A stretch of DNA of 64,000 nucleotides from Bathynomus jamesi (lineage: Eukaryota > Arthropoda > Malacostraca > Isopoda > Cirolanidae), in assembly GCA_023014485.1 (NCBI GenBank), contig JAJOZX010012024.1:1-64000 (forward strand), read 5' to 3'. Position 1 is the stretch's first letter. Each line of letters opens with the position of its first letter. A model generated the notes under the pieces. It saw only the letters and a list, made by a program, of their open reading frames with translations, did not search any database and was not told the origin of the DNA. The position numbers and the translations under genes were made by a program. Shown in pieces: positions 1 to 9,306 of this stretch.

Positions 1-140
1 CCTATACCTAACCTTACCTAACATAGCCTAGCCTAACCTAACCCATACCTAACCTTACCTAACAGCCTAGCCTGACCTAACCTAACCTAACCCATACCTA
101 ACCTAACCTAACATAGCCTAGCCTGCCCTAACCTAACCTC
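1..140. repeat. Degenerate CCTAA (TTAGG-type) repeat tract
   Basis: Repeated CCTAACCTAA, CCTTACCTAA and TAGCCTAGCCTAA units run from the first base. The pentamer is the arthropod telomere unit on the C-rich strand, but the array is irregular. Similar CCTAACC runs occur next to hairpin repeats at 8840, 23385 and 24115, so it may be transposon-associated or interstitial rather than a chromosome end. Confidence 0.7.
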
Positions 141-164
141 GTTGGTGCCCATAGAACGGAAAAG

Positions 165-282
165 CCCCAAAAAGAAAAATGATTCTAAGGCTTTTTGTGT
201 ATTCAGAAGTCGTGTATACCCTGACAAGGTTTTACTTCTGAATACATGAAAGGCCTTGGAATCATTTTCCTTTTTCCCTGTG
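165..282. repeat. Imperfect hairpin repeat
   Basis: The left arm at about 169-212 (GATTCTAAGG...TTCAGAAGT) pairs with the right arm at about 232-280 (ACTTCTGAAT...CCTTGGAATC), leaving a loop of about 20 bases. It lies beside the CCTAA tract, as other hairpins in this window do. It is probably a foldback MITE. No reading frame is visible. Confidence 0.6.
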
Positions 283-489
283 GGTTTGCATCATATATAA
301 TTTTATTTCATTTAGCATCGTTACATATTGGAAAAGTTAAACCCACCTTGAACGATTCCAGTTACTCTTTCGACCTGATCATCACAGGATAACATCGATT
401 TTGTAATTTTTAGTTTTTAATTTTCAATTTTTTTTTTTTTTAATCTTTTTACACTTTTAATAAAGTTTTTGTACTATGGCACTGTGGCA

Positions 490-1136
490 GCACACATGGC
501 TTGTAGTCTTGATGAAGTTCAGACTATCCCTTATTTGTTGATGAATTTATGAAGCCTATTTCACATTTTATTCTCTCTGAGTGGCAACAGGAATGGTCCC
601 AATGCAATGGACTTCTTCCTCAGATGGAACCTGTCCTTTGGAAAAGGATGCCAGAAAAGAATCGCAGGAGTGATGTCATATTGACCAGGCTTAGGTTGAA
701 TTGCTTTAAACTGTCTCATGAACACTTTTTGATGCAACTTTATTTAAAAGGTGTGGTACTTGTAATGTTCAACTCACCCCAGAACATGCGATTGTACATT
801 GCCCTACTTGTAATTTTTTTAGAACTGATTTGATTAATTACTGTAATAGTAAAGGAATTTGTTTTTCGTATGAAAGTGTTTTGGGAAATGAATTTCCATT
901 ATCCTTACTTTTGACCTTAAAGAAAGCCAATTTATCTAACCCGATCTAGGTGTTTATTGTTTGATAGTCCTTTTGTAGTAGCTATAGTATTACCCTTTTT
1001 CTTTTCCTTCCTATGTGTTGTAGAGTGGAACCCTACAACTGAAGTGGTAGAGGTCTTTTTTCATTTCCTTTTTAGTCTTGGTGCTGATAATCCAGCAGGG
1101 TTGTAGCACCTTAAACAGAAATAAAATAAAATAAAA
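490..1136 (+). pseudogene. Jockey-type retrotransposon copy A, 3' end of ORF2
   Basis: Reading frames at 549-900 contain pieces typical of the region after the RNase H domain of Jockey elements: a segment like RRSDVILTRLRLN, then in another frame a Cys/His segment (CGTCNVQLTPEHAIVHCP). The frame shifts at least twice. The 3' end is an AATAA-type tail at 1117-1136. Only the last few hundred bases of this copy remain. The tail is followed immediately by the 5' end of Jockey copy B, whose left target duplication begins in it. The assignment rests on these short motifs and on resemblance to the 3' region of copy B. Confidence 0.6.
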
Positions 1137-1148
1137 ATTTGCACAAGA
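1134..1148. repeat. Left target-site duplication of Jockey B
   Basis: AAAATTTGCACAAGA occurs here and at 21052-21066, immediately outside the two ends of Jockey B. The run of A overlaps the tails, so the true length is 14-15 bp. This fixes the extent of B. Confidence 0.75.
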
Positions 1149-1428
1149 ATCAACAGTGGGAATCGGGTTTTCACTTTGATGGTGATTGGACGTGTTAGCT
1201 GTGATCCAGTGAATTGACTTTTGCTCTCTAGTGTTGATATTATTACGTTTGTTTTATTTATTTATTGATGTTTAGATTTCGGTTATTACTTTAGCTTTTG
1301 CACATTTGCATTATTTGTGGTGTGTTAGGCCTCTTCACTGTCAGGCTTTGCCTGTTTTTCTATTGTGAGGTTGGTGGTTGGGCTTAGGCTTTTGGCCTAG
1401 GCCCAACTTTTTTCTGCCTGGGTCAGGT
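1149..1428 (+). promoter_or_regulatory. 5' leader of Jockey B with small hairpin
   Basis: No frame is recognisable before the ORF1 start. An imperfect 13-bp stem at about 1375-1407 (GTTGGGCTTAGGC paired with GCCTAGGCCCAAC) lies just before the ATG. Jockey elements carry internal promoters in this region. No specific promoter motif was identified here. Confidence 0.4.
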
Positions 1429-2760
1429 ATGGGTGATAAGTTGAAAAACTGTACTTCTGCCAGGAAAAAGCGTAAAAATTAGCATGACCAAAACAACTCG
1501 ACTGTACTTGATGGGGACCTAATGGATTTAAGTGAAGTTATCAGTCAGACAGAAAAAGCTGTTCGAAATTTTCCTATGGGGCTCGTGTCTCCTGGTCAGG
1601 GAGATGCATCCTCAGGTTCTACGAGTGACTCCCCATTGCATACTACTAAGATTTCTCAACGTACTTTGACTCCTGATCATGTCTCGTGTATGTGATGAGT
1701 AAAGGCTCTACAACCCTCACCCGTCTAAACCCTTTTGGAATTAAAAAATTGATTGAATGTATTTGTGGTGGATCTGTAAGGTCTGTCACCTACTGCCATT
1801 CTGGTAGCTTGCTAGTCCATACTTTCAATGCAACTCAAACTAGGACTCTTTTGAACGCGAGTACTTTTCTTAATAATGTGCCAGTAGAAGTCTCAATTGT
1901 GAAAATCTGAACACTACTCAGGCTATCATTTATGTCCAGAATTGTTTCACATGAACACAGATGATCTATTACTAGAAACGAAATTGGAGAATGTAATTGG
2001 CATTTGACGATTAAACAAGGGTAGTGATAAAACTCCTACTAGCCTTTTAGTCCTTACTTTTGGGGGTGCCACTCATCCTGAGTATATTCACTGTGGCTAT
2101 CTCCGGTACCATGTTGACCCTTATTATCCTAACCCCTTGCAGTGTTTCCATTGCCTCTGTTTTGGACATGGTGTGCGTAATTGCACAAATAAAATTTCTT
2201 GTGCTCAGTGTGCTGAGTCTCATGACACTCGATCTTGTCAGAAAGACTTGGCTTCATATACATGTGTTAATTGTAAGGGATCACATTTAGGTTCTTCTAG
2301 AGTTTGTAGCCATCGGATACGTGAGAAAGAGATTGTCAAGGTAAAGGTGCTTCTAGAGTTTGTAGCCATTGGATACGTGAGAAAGAGATTGTCAAGGTAA
2401 AGGTGGATAATCATGTTACATTTACTGAAGCCCGTAAGTTATATGCTGCTAAGATGGGTCCATGGTCATCTCAATCTGTCTCTTATGCTGAGGTGGGTCG
2501 AGGGTCAAGACTTACTGGGATAGCTCATCCTGTGGTCCCTCCTGTAGATGATACCTTACTTTGAAGGTGCTTATTGGAGTTTTAAGTCACTCATGGCTAA
2601 AAATACAGCTCCACAGACTATGGCTCAAAAATTGTCGCAATTCTTTGCAAAGAATGGTTTTCAAAAGACTGCAGTTGATCCTAGGGATGGCTTCCGGATA
2701 TTATTTAATAGCACAGACTAATGTTCATAGCCACTGTTTGCTTTTGCTTCCCCTTATCCT
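1429..2760 (+). pseudogene. Jockey B ORF1 (gag-like nucleic-acid-binding protein), broken
   Basis: A start at 1429 gives a basic N-terminus that stops at about 1482. Homologous coding then resumes in shifting frames: a GGSVRSVTY...LLVHTFNATQTR region (1770-1850), then three Cys/His knuckles at 2137-2305 (CFHCLCFGHGVRNC, CAQCAESHDTRSC, CVNCKGSHLGSSRVC). A further ORF1-like tail (about FKSLMAKNTAPQ) runs to about 2700. Such proteins coat the element RNA and form the ribonucleoprotein. Several frameshifts and stops, plus an internal 56-bp duplication, make it non-functional. Confidence 0.75.
2294..2405. repeat. 56-bp tandem duplication inside Jockey B ORF1
   Basis: CTTCTAGAGTTTGTAGCCAT and the following bases at 2294-2349 are repeated at 2350-2405 with one visible difference (CATCGG against CATTGG). 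The duplication falls just after the third Cys/His knuckle and shifts the frame. Confidence 0.85.
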
Positions 2761-2768
2761 TTTACATC

Positions 2769-3173
2769 ATGGCTTTATCCATCTTCCAGTGGAATGTAAG
2801 GAGTTATAGATGATTGCCTTTTACACAGCGGTTACTGTCATGGTATTCCCCTCTTATCCTTGCTTTTCAAGAAACTTGGCTGGATTTATCCCATTCTGCA
2901 GGTGTCAAAGGTTACAGTTTGCTCCAGAAAGACAGGGGTCCCCATGGGGGTGGTGTCTTACTGGGGATTCACAGCTCCCTTTCTTTTACTCCAGTTTCTC
3001 TTGATATTGATATTGAAGCAGTTGCAGCAACAATCCACACTTCCTCTTTTGCTGTTACGGTTTGTACTGTATATTTTCCTCCAGGTCCTCCCTTCTCTAC
3101 AGTTGCATTACACAGACTGCTTCATCTATTTCCTACCTCTTTCCTTCTAATAGGAGACTTCAATGGTCATCAC
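2769..3173 (+). pseudogene. Jockey B ORF2, APE endonuclease N-terminal part
   Basis: Starting at the ATG at 2769, the translation begins ALSIFQWNVRSYR, the usual opening of a Jockey apurinic-like endonuclease. An in-frame stop at about 2808 follows. It then continues with AFQETWL (catalytic Glu region), RGPHGGGV and ends in LLIGDFNGHH, the GDFN metal-binding motif. The domain nicks the genomic target to prime reverse transcription. A TAGGG-type transposon interrupts it at 3174. The rest of the domain continues at 6341-6407 and 7440-7726. Confidence 0.8.
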
Positions 3174-6100
3174 TAGGGCGGAGTGAAAAACTCATTTTTC
3201 GAATTTTCAAATTGGCTAGTGTGGAAAATGTGTGGAGTAGTGAGAAATAAGCTGGTATAAATTTAAAATCATAACATTAATATCTTCAGGTGCCACAATG
3301 ACCTTCAATATTGAAAAAAATTGAAAAAAAGCAGATTTTAACCAATAATTACAGAAGAGTCCACGATGCACAATAACAAGAATTTATTCACACTTGTATA
3401 AAAATAGCTCAGTCAACCTTTAAAAAAAAGTTTCTATTCTCTAAAAACAGTTTTCTATAGTCAGCTCACTCAGCTGTCACGCGAGTACCTCGGTTCAGTG
3501 TAGTTGTCGCTCTCGTAGCAGGTGGGTATTCTGTTGTTGGCGTTACTCAGATAGTCTAAACTATATTTCTTATATATTTTGCATTTCTGTATTGTGTTGC
3601 CCTAAGTTTGCCATGTACTATTAACTGAAATTAACGTATAATTGATATTAGCTCTTTCTTTTTCAGATTTGTATACTTTCAAAATGTCTCGAGTTTGTGC
3701 AAAATCAACCAGGGCCTCAACTGAGTGCCCATGTTTGGTATGGGGGAAGATTTGTGGCACAGGAATCTTCCTACATACGAAGGAGTTTTTAAATATTACT
3801 TGTTTGTAAGAAACGATTTGAAACAGAATACTAATAAAGATCCTTCAATATCTCAAATATTAGAACAAGTTGTTGATAAATTGAAAACAATTTGGGAAAG
3901 TGCTTCCGTCCCAATTCTGTCAGACAGGCGAATTGAAACAATGTTCAGAAGCTACCACGAAAAGTATCGTGTCATTATGAAGCCATACCAAAGCAGAAAA
4001 AATTCTGAAGCTTACAAAGCAAAGATTGATATGTTCAAAAAAGAAGCACACACGAAACTTTTTGACATTGCAGCGTGCAAGTGCAAAGTACTAACACAAT
4101 GTTCTTGTCCCAAAGAAAAAACGGTTCCAAAGGAAGAAGTGACGTTCCTCTTAGATCAAAGGAGTGAAAGAAAACTGTTTATTGATAGAGTAGATATTAC
4201 ACTCTCAAAGAAAAAAGCATCTACGTTGCTAAGAAAGCAAAAAGAAGCTGTGAGGCTCACCAAAGAATCTTCACAGGAGAAATTGCAGGATACAAATGTT
4301 GAATTATCATCATCGACATCAAATAGTGAAAGTGAATCTGGCGAAATATCAGACGATACATTTCCAGAGCCGGTTAGCTCGAAGAGAAAGCTCGAACAAC
4401 CTGAAGAACAATTATTCAAGAAAAGGAAAACTACAAATCTACCTTCAGTGGCTACTGCTTGTGACAGGACTGCAGTTTCAGATCGAGCTGCAGCATTCAT
4501 TGTTAGTGCAGTATTGCAAGATATTGGAGAAGTTTCTATTGACAATACATCTGAAGTAGTGGATAGGAGTAAAATCAGAAGAGAAAGACAAAAGAAGAGA
4601 TCAGAAATTATGAAAGATCAAAATCAGGTCCCAATCAGAGGAATCTATTTTGATGGTCGAAAAGATTCTACACTCTTCCAAGAAAAAAAAGAGTCCAAAG
4701 TATATCAGAAGAAGGTAACAGAAGAACATATCACTTTAGTGAGAGAACCTGGTTCAGATTATTGGGCCATTATTCTGTGAATTCTGGATCAGCTGAAGAA
4801 ATATGTAAAGGAATGTTTGAGTATATTGGAAATAATGACATGAACCTGGAAAACCTTGTTGCCATTGGATGCGATGGTGCAGCAGTCAACACTGGAGAAA
4901 AGGGAGGCGTTATAAGGCTTATAGAATTGAAGCTGAAGAAGCCAGTTCAACATTTAGTGTGCCAGCTCCATGCCAATGAATTGCCATTACGCCATTTAGT
5001 TGCAAAGCTGGATGGAAAAACATCTGGCCCCCGCGGATTCACCGGTCCTATGGCAGGGAATTAGAGAACTGTGAGAGTCTTCCTATTGTCGAGTTTGAAA
5101 GGATTGATGCTGAGGAACCAACTGTAGACTGTGAAGATCTTAGCACCGACCAAAAATATCTAATTGATATTCATCAGGCCATAACAAAGGGATATTGCTC
5201 TCCAGATCTTGCTCATCGTAGTCCAGGCAAAATGGCACATTCACGATGGCTGACTACAGCAAATCGTTTGCTTCGTCTATACGTTTCAACTGCAAGTCCA
5301 TCTGAGAACCTCATGAACATTGCTTCTTTTATAATGAAGGTCTACATCCCAATGTGGTTTTCTATTAAGCAAAGTACGTCTTTTGTCAATGGCTCAAAAT
5401 GTTTTCAAAACTATTGAACTAACAAGAACACTGAATGACGAAGTAAAGGATATTGTAAACCCTGTCATACAAAGAAATGCATTTTTTGCAAATCCAGAAA
5501 ATATTCTAGCATCAATGATTCATGATGACCGCAGCGCCATAAGAGAATTAGCGTGGAGGCGAATAAAGAAAGCAAGGCAAACAAACAAGGAAAAAGTTGT
5601 GAGGCGTTTCACAGTACCTGTTATTCAATTTGAAGCTACTGATTATACTGATTTAATTAATTGGCAAAAATGCATTGTCACTGAACCACCTGTGACAAGA
5701 CACCTGACAGAAAATGAGATTGAAGAATTCATAGAAAACAAGAGTACCCCTCCATTCGAGAAATTCCCTTGTCATACACAAGTAGTAGAAAGAATGGTAA
5801 AATTAGTGACTGAAGCATCATCAAAAGTATTTGGATTGAACGCGCGAGATGGCTTCATAAGATCAACACTTCAGTCACGTAAAAAAATGCCATCATTCGA
5901 AAGTAAAGCTGAATATAAAGTTTAAATAAAACGTTAATAGAAAAAAACATGCGCAAGGATGGGTGGTTGGGAGGGCATGGGTGGAGCTCGACACGCAGCC
6001 ACCTCCTCGTGGTGAGTTCTGGATTATTTAGATCATTAATCAAAAGAACATTGATCTAAATAAACTAAGAGCTGCGTAATTCAGTAACTATTTTGGTAAT

Positions 6101-6332
6101 TTGAACACTTAATATATAATAATAACAAGTAAGTTTCAGTTATTGTACTAATGCAGAATATAAGAAAATCATTAATTTCACTTTTTTCGACGGCTTTGTG
6201 GCACCTGAAGATATAATTTCGCAGGACTAATATTTATGCACAGTCATTATCTATAGCACCCACATATTTTCCGCACTAGCCATATTTGAATTTCGAAAAA
6301 AAGTTTAAAAACCTCATTTTCGATCCGCCCTA
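3174..6332 (+). mobile_element. TAGGG-type DNA transposon, copy 1
   Basis: The ends are TAGGGCGGAGTGAAAA and, inverted, TAGGGCGGATCGAAAA. An exact 8-bp target duplication GTCATCAC lies at 3166-3173 and 6333-6340, and joining the flanks restores the Jockey endonuclease frame. Subterminal ATATCTTCAGGTGCCACA occurs at 3280-3297 and inverted at 6198-6215. It carries one broken transposase gene. An 8-bp duplication fits hAT- or P-like cut-and-paste transposition, but the superfamily is not certain. Diverged relatives lie at 51026-53652 and 60953-64000. Confidence 0.85.
3684..5926 (+). pseudogene. Transposase of TAGGG-type transposon copy 1, frameshifted
   Basis: An ATG at 3684 opens a Cys-containing stretch in a different frame; the main frame runs from about 3730. 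It has a YEGVFKYYLF helix, an IWE-ASVP segment, a Cys cluster CKCKVLTQCSCPKE (about 4076-4110), a charged middle and YFDGRKDS (probable first catalytic Asp, about 4645). After a frameshift near 4765 come AIGCDGAAVNTG (second Asp) and VCQLHANELPLRHL (Cys/His patch). After another near 5052 comes SRWLTTANRLLRLY. After a third near 5390 comes the C-terminal HTQVVERMVKLV (probable catalytic Glu), then TAA. The order resembles the RNase H-fold of hAT-like transposases. I know of similar uncharacterised arthropod ORFs but cannot name the family with confidence. Confidence 0.75.
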
Positions 6333-6340
6333 GTCATCAC

Positions 6341-6407
6341 CCCCTATGGGGTTCCCTTTCAGTGACCAGCGGGGCTCCACCATTGCAGACTTCATAGATG
6401 CCAATAA
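6341..6407 (+). pseudogene. Jockey B endonuclease, middle segment
   Basis: Continues directly from 3173 after removal of the transposon and one duplication: PLWGSL...IADFIDANN. The next insertion, a CACTG-ended element, starts at 6408. The segment resumes at 7440. Confidence 0.75.
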
Positions 6408-7436
6408 CACTGCCCAACAAAAAAAAAAAATGTTGCTGCTGATTTAATTCTAAGACCTGTTTCTGGATAATATTGATGTGCTGATTTCAAAAATCACCTT
6501 AGATTTTGTCCATCACATCAGGTTTTCGTGCAATGCAATATGCCTATTTTGAGTGATCCATGAAGGGCGCTTATCAAAATTGATGATTTTTGAGACCTGT
6601 TAACAGCTGTTTTGCTGTTAAAATTTTATCTGTGGAATACGCAAATCTGTGCATTAAATCTAAAGGTCATGTACAACATATTAAAATCTTGGGTATCTGT
6701 GATTTCCCCAGGTGTGAGCGTGACGTCATGATCTGAGAGAGATTTCCCATTGGCGGAGTGAGAGCAGCCGGTTCCGCTAGTGACGTTACTTGTAAACTTT
6801 CAGCAGTTGGGTTGCAACATGAGCATTAAAGTTCACTATCTCAACAGTCATCTGGATAAATTTCCAGAAAATCTTGGTGATGTTAGTGAAGAGCAAGGTG
6901 AAAGGTTCCACCAAGATATCAAAGTGATGGAAGAACGATACCAAGGAAGATGGGGATACCCATATGATGGCTGACTACTACTGCTGGAGCCTGCAAAGAG
7001 ATTGTCTTGACATCTCTCATTCTAGGAAGTCCTATAAGAGAAAATTTATCAGCACTGAAAAGTAAGAAAACAAGAAAAATACAATGTTAAGAAAACTGGT
7101 CCCATGCTTGCTTTAATATGGATTCATTTTTTGCTTATTTAAACACTTTTAAGCACTTTATGTGCCAATATTACCATTGTATATTAAAGTTCACTCACTC
7201 CCTGCACAATTGTTTACTTTTCCATGCTGATTCTGAGTATGTAAAAACTTATTTTTTGAAAAGAAAAAAATTGGGCATAACCCTGCCAAAATGCGATATC
7301 TCCAAAATATCTGTATTTGATTGCTCGAAAACCTGACGTGATAGGCAAAAACTAAGGTGATTTTTTAAATCAGCACACCAAAGTTACCTAAAAACAGGTG
7401 TTAGAATTAAATCAGCAAAATTGGTGTTGGGCAGTG
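6408..7436 (+). mobile_element. CACTG-ended (CACTA/Chapaev-like) deleted transposon
   Basis: The ends are CACTGCCCAAC and GTTGGGCAGTG with a 3-bp duplication TAA (6405-6407 and 7437-7439). Removing the element and one TAA restores the Jockey reading ANNLSLFNDGSP. Imperfect inverted similarity extends about 140 bp inward, including GCTGATTTAATTCTAA. CAC-termini plus a 3-bp duplication are characteristic of the CACTA/Mirage/Chapaev group. The 1029-bp element keeps only a short C-terminal coding remnant, so it was mobilised in trans or is decayed. Confidence 0.75.
6780..6974 (+). pseudogene. C-terminal remnant of CACTA/Chapaev-like transposase
   Basis: The frame includes MSIKVHYLNSHLDKFP, NLGDVSEEQGERFHQDIKVM and ERYQGRW, then a stop. 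Shifted-frame continuation (MMADYYWSLQRDC) follows. The GERFHQDI...ME...QGR block recurs in a longer degenerate gene on the minus strand at 41020-43540, which shows which family it belongs to. The function of the block is not established here; the conserved Glu/His/Asp residues could be catalytic. Confidence 0.65.
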
Positions 7437-7439
7437 TAA

Positions 7440-7726
7440 TCTCTCTCTATTTAATGATGGTTCCCCTACATTCCTCCATAGTTTCAGTGGGTCCTTCTCG
7501 CATTTAGAACTATCACTTTCTACTATGGACTTGTCTCATGTATTTAGTTGGGAAGTTTTGAGTGAGCCTTGTGATTCTGATCATTTTCCCATTCTTCTCA
7601 CATCTCAGGTACTGTATGTGGGCTCAAAATGCTCCCTATGGAAACTAACAGAGAAAGATCTGCATAACTTTCATACTGCTTTGACTTTGCCACATCCTGG
7701 AGATGATACCATTGTGGATGAAGACT
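7440..7726 (+). pseudogene. Jockey B endonuclease, C-terminal segment
   Basis: LSLFNDGSPTFLHSFSGS, then STMDLSHVFSWEV and SDHFPIL, where SDH is the conserved catalytic Ser-Asp-His motif of APE-type endonucleases. Further sequence runs to 7726, where a small hAT MITE interrupts it. One or two frameshifts are present (near 7488-7510). Confidence 0.8.
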
Positions 7727-7734
7727 GCCATACA

Positions 7735-7934
7735 TAGGCTGACCATATTTCCTTGAGACAAAAACGGGACATTGGGATGGCAAAAAAGGGACGGGGTTAT
7801 GTAATATTCTGTATTCATGAAAAAGTAAGTACATAAACATATTGAGCTTACAATTATTCTTCAGTGACAGAACCCATAAAAATTTAGGTAGACGTAGTAC
7901 TGTCCCATTCAAAACGGTACGTATGGTCAGCCTA
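7735..7934. mobile_element. 200-bp hAT-type MITE
   Basis: Termini TAGGCTGACCATA and TATGGTCAGCCTA are perfect inverted repeats. An exact 8-bp duplication GCCATACA lies at 7727-7734 and 7935-7942. No coding sequence. The 8-bp duplication indicates hAT-type mobilisation in trans. It is inserted between the endonuclease and reverse transcriptase of Jockey B. Confidence 0.88.
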
Positions 7935-7942
7935 GCCATACA

Positions 7943-8518
7943 TTAACTTGCACAATTCACCATGCAGCTCAAGAACATTTCACTCTCACTTCCAGCATGT
8001 TTAATACTAAATATTATGCAGTGTGGTGGAATGATTTGTGCCAGCGGGATGTTAGAGTAAGAAAATGGCTTATAGGTTATTTAAACAAAGTCCTGTTTTA
8101 CAGACATATGTCCTGTACAAAAAGGCTAGAACAATTGCTCAGCGTACAGTTAGATTATCCAAACGTTCTTCTTGGCATGCCTTTGTCAGTTCTACCTCTC
8201 ATCAGACAACTGAGTGTGTGGTCTGGAATAAAATTAAAAGACTGGAGAGAAAACCTCCTGCACATCCTATTGTTTTGCGGGATGGCAGTAATGTCATTTT
8301 CCAGCCCCAGCTAGTTGGTAACTCCTTGGCTGCATACTTTGCATCTATCAGTAGTAAATCTCATTATACAGCACAGTTCCTTTCTAGAGCAGCAAAAGCT
8401 GCACTCCATTATAATAGTCCTTTTACTCTGCTGGAATTGGATATGGTCCTCTCTAAGCTGAAAAATACCTCCCCTGGGGGGATATAATAGTGTACCCCTT
8501 CCCCACCAATCTTTCACT
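7943..8518 (+). pseudogene. Jockey B ORF2, linker and start of reverse transcriptase
   Basis: Includes WWNDLCQRDV, then after a frameshift YVLYKKARTIAQRTVRLSK, the usual Jockey linker, and TLLELDMVLSKLKNTSPGG, which matches the segment just before the RT palm. The foldback element at 8519 interrupts it; the downstream part resumes at 12644. Confidence 0.75.
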
Positions 8519-8630
8519 GGTAATTGTATACAATATCCCCCTCACCTCAGTTTCTAATAATAATTATTGCAATGCGTAGAAAATAAAGGTAATTATTCAT
8601 TTTTGACCCAGTCTCTTTTTATAATGAGAG

Positions 8631-8797
8631 CAAACTTTTCTTGTCAATTTTGAGGTGTTCTGCACGAATCTGCCATCCGTTTCCTGTGCAAATGTGTAGT
8701 TTTCGAGATATCGTCATCTTGAAAACTACGCATTTGCACAGGAAATTGATGGCAGTTTCGTACAAAACACCTCAAAATTAACCAGAAAAGTTTGCAC
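8631..8797. repeat. Long hairpin inside the Merlin copy
   Basis: The left arm (GCAAACTTTTCTTGTCAATT to about 8710) pairs with the right arm (about 8725-8797), with matching internal blocks such as TTGCACAGGAAA and GAGGTGTTCTG/CAAAACACCTC. Stem of roughly 75 bp with mismatches. A GACTTAACCTAACCAATCAT stretch follows at 8842, a motif shared with hairpins near 24130 and 29060. Confidence 0.75.
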
Positions 8798-9051
8798 TCG
8801 TCATTTTCGTTTAAACTAACGAATTTAAACGAAAATATCATGACTTAACCTAACCAATCATCAAGGGCGTACAGTTGACCTAACCGGTGTCACGTACTGA
8901 ACTGTCCGCAAAACATTAGGACCGGTCAATTTGTGATGCGTGATCTTTATGGGGGCTCCGCCCCCGTACCCCTGAGACATAAATTATACAAATGATAATG
9001 TAATAACATGTGCCAACCTTGCATGGGTAGTCCGCTAAATTTCGTCTGCCC

Positions 9052-9306
9052 TTAAACTGAAACGACACGTTTATTTTTAGGATTATTTTTACGGCACCTA
9101 AAGACCTTCTGGTCTTTTCTTAAAATAAAAGCACTATTGCATTTAGGGCAGGTCACGGATGTCTTAATTATTCCGTGATTGAAAAAAAGGTCTAAACTCT
9201 TGTCTTCATCGAGGGCAATATGGCAGATCACGTCTTCAAAATCAAATATGCATAACTGACACGTCATACTTCTAGTCACAAAAAATTGAACTGAACAGAC
9301 GAACAA
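9052..9306 (-). pseudogene. Merlin (ISXO2-like) transposase, N-terminal part
   Basis: An 84-residue frame with MTCQLCIFDFEDVICHIALD, DKSLDLFFNHGIIK and then a CPKCNSAFILRKDQKVFRCR zinc-ribbon. This is the usual N-terminal half of eukaryotic Merlin transposases (IS1016/ISXO2 type). The catalytic DDE half is missing; the frame ends soon after the zinc-binding block. A fragment of the catalytic half of a related protein lies at 23392-23598. Confidence 0.7.

Noticed and set aside
1..140. True chromosome end
   Set aside because: The repeat is irregular and short, and similar CCTAAC runs occur inside transposons in this window.
549..833. Stand-alone 94-codon gene
   Set aside because: Its motifs belong to a Jockey 3' end, and neighbouring frames continue the homology.
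4156..4545. Minus-strand 129-codon frame
   Set aside because: It lies antisense to the TAGGG transposase and is rich in Ser, the mirror of the acidic and Lys-rich sense frame.
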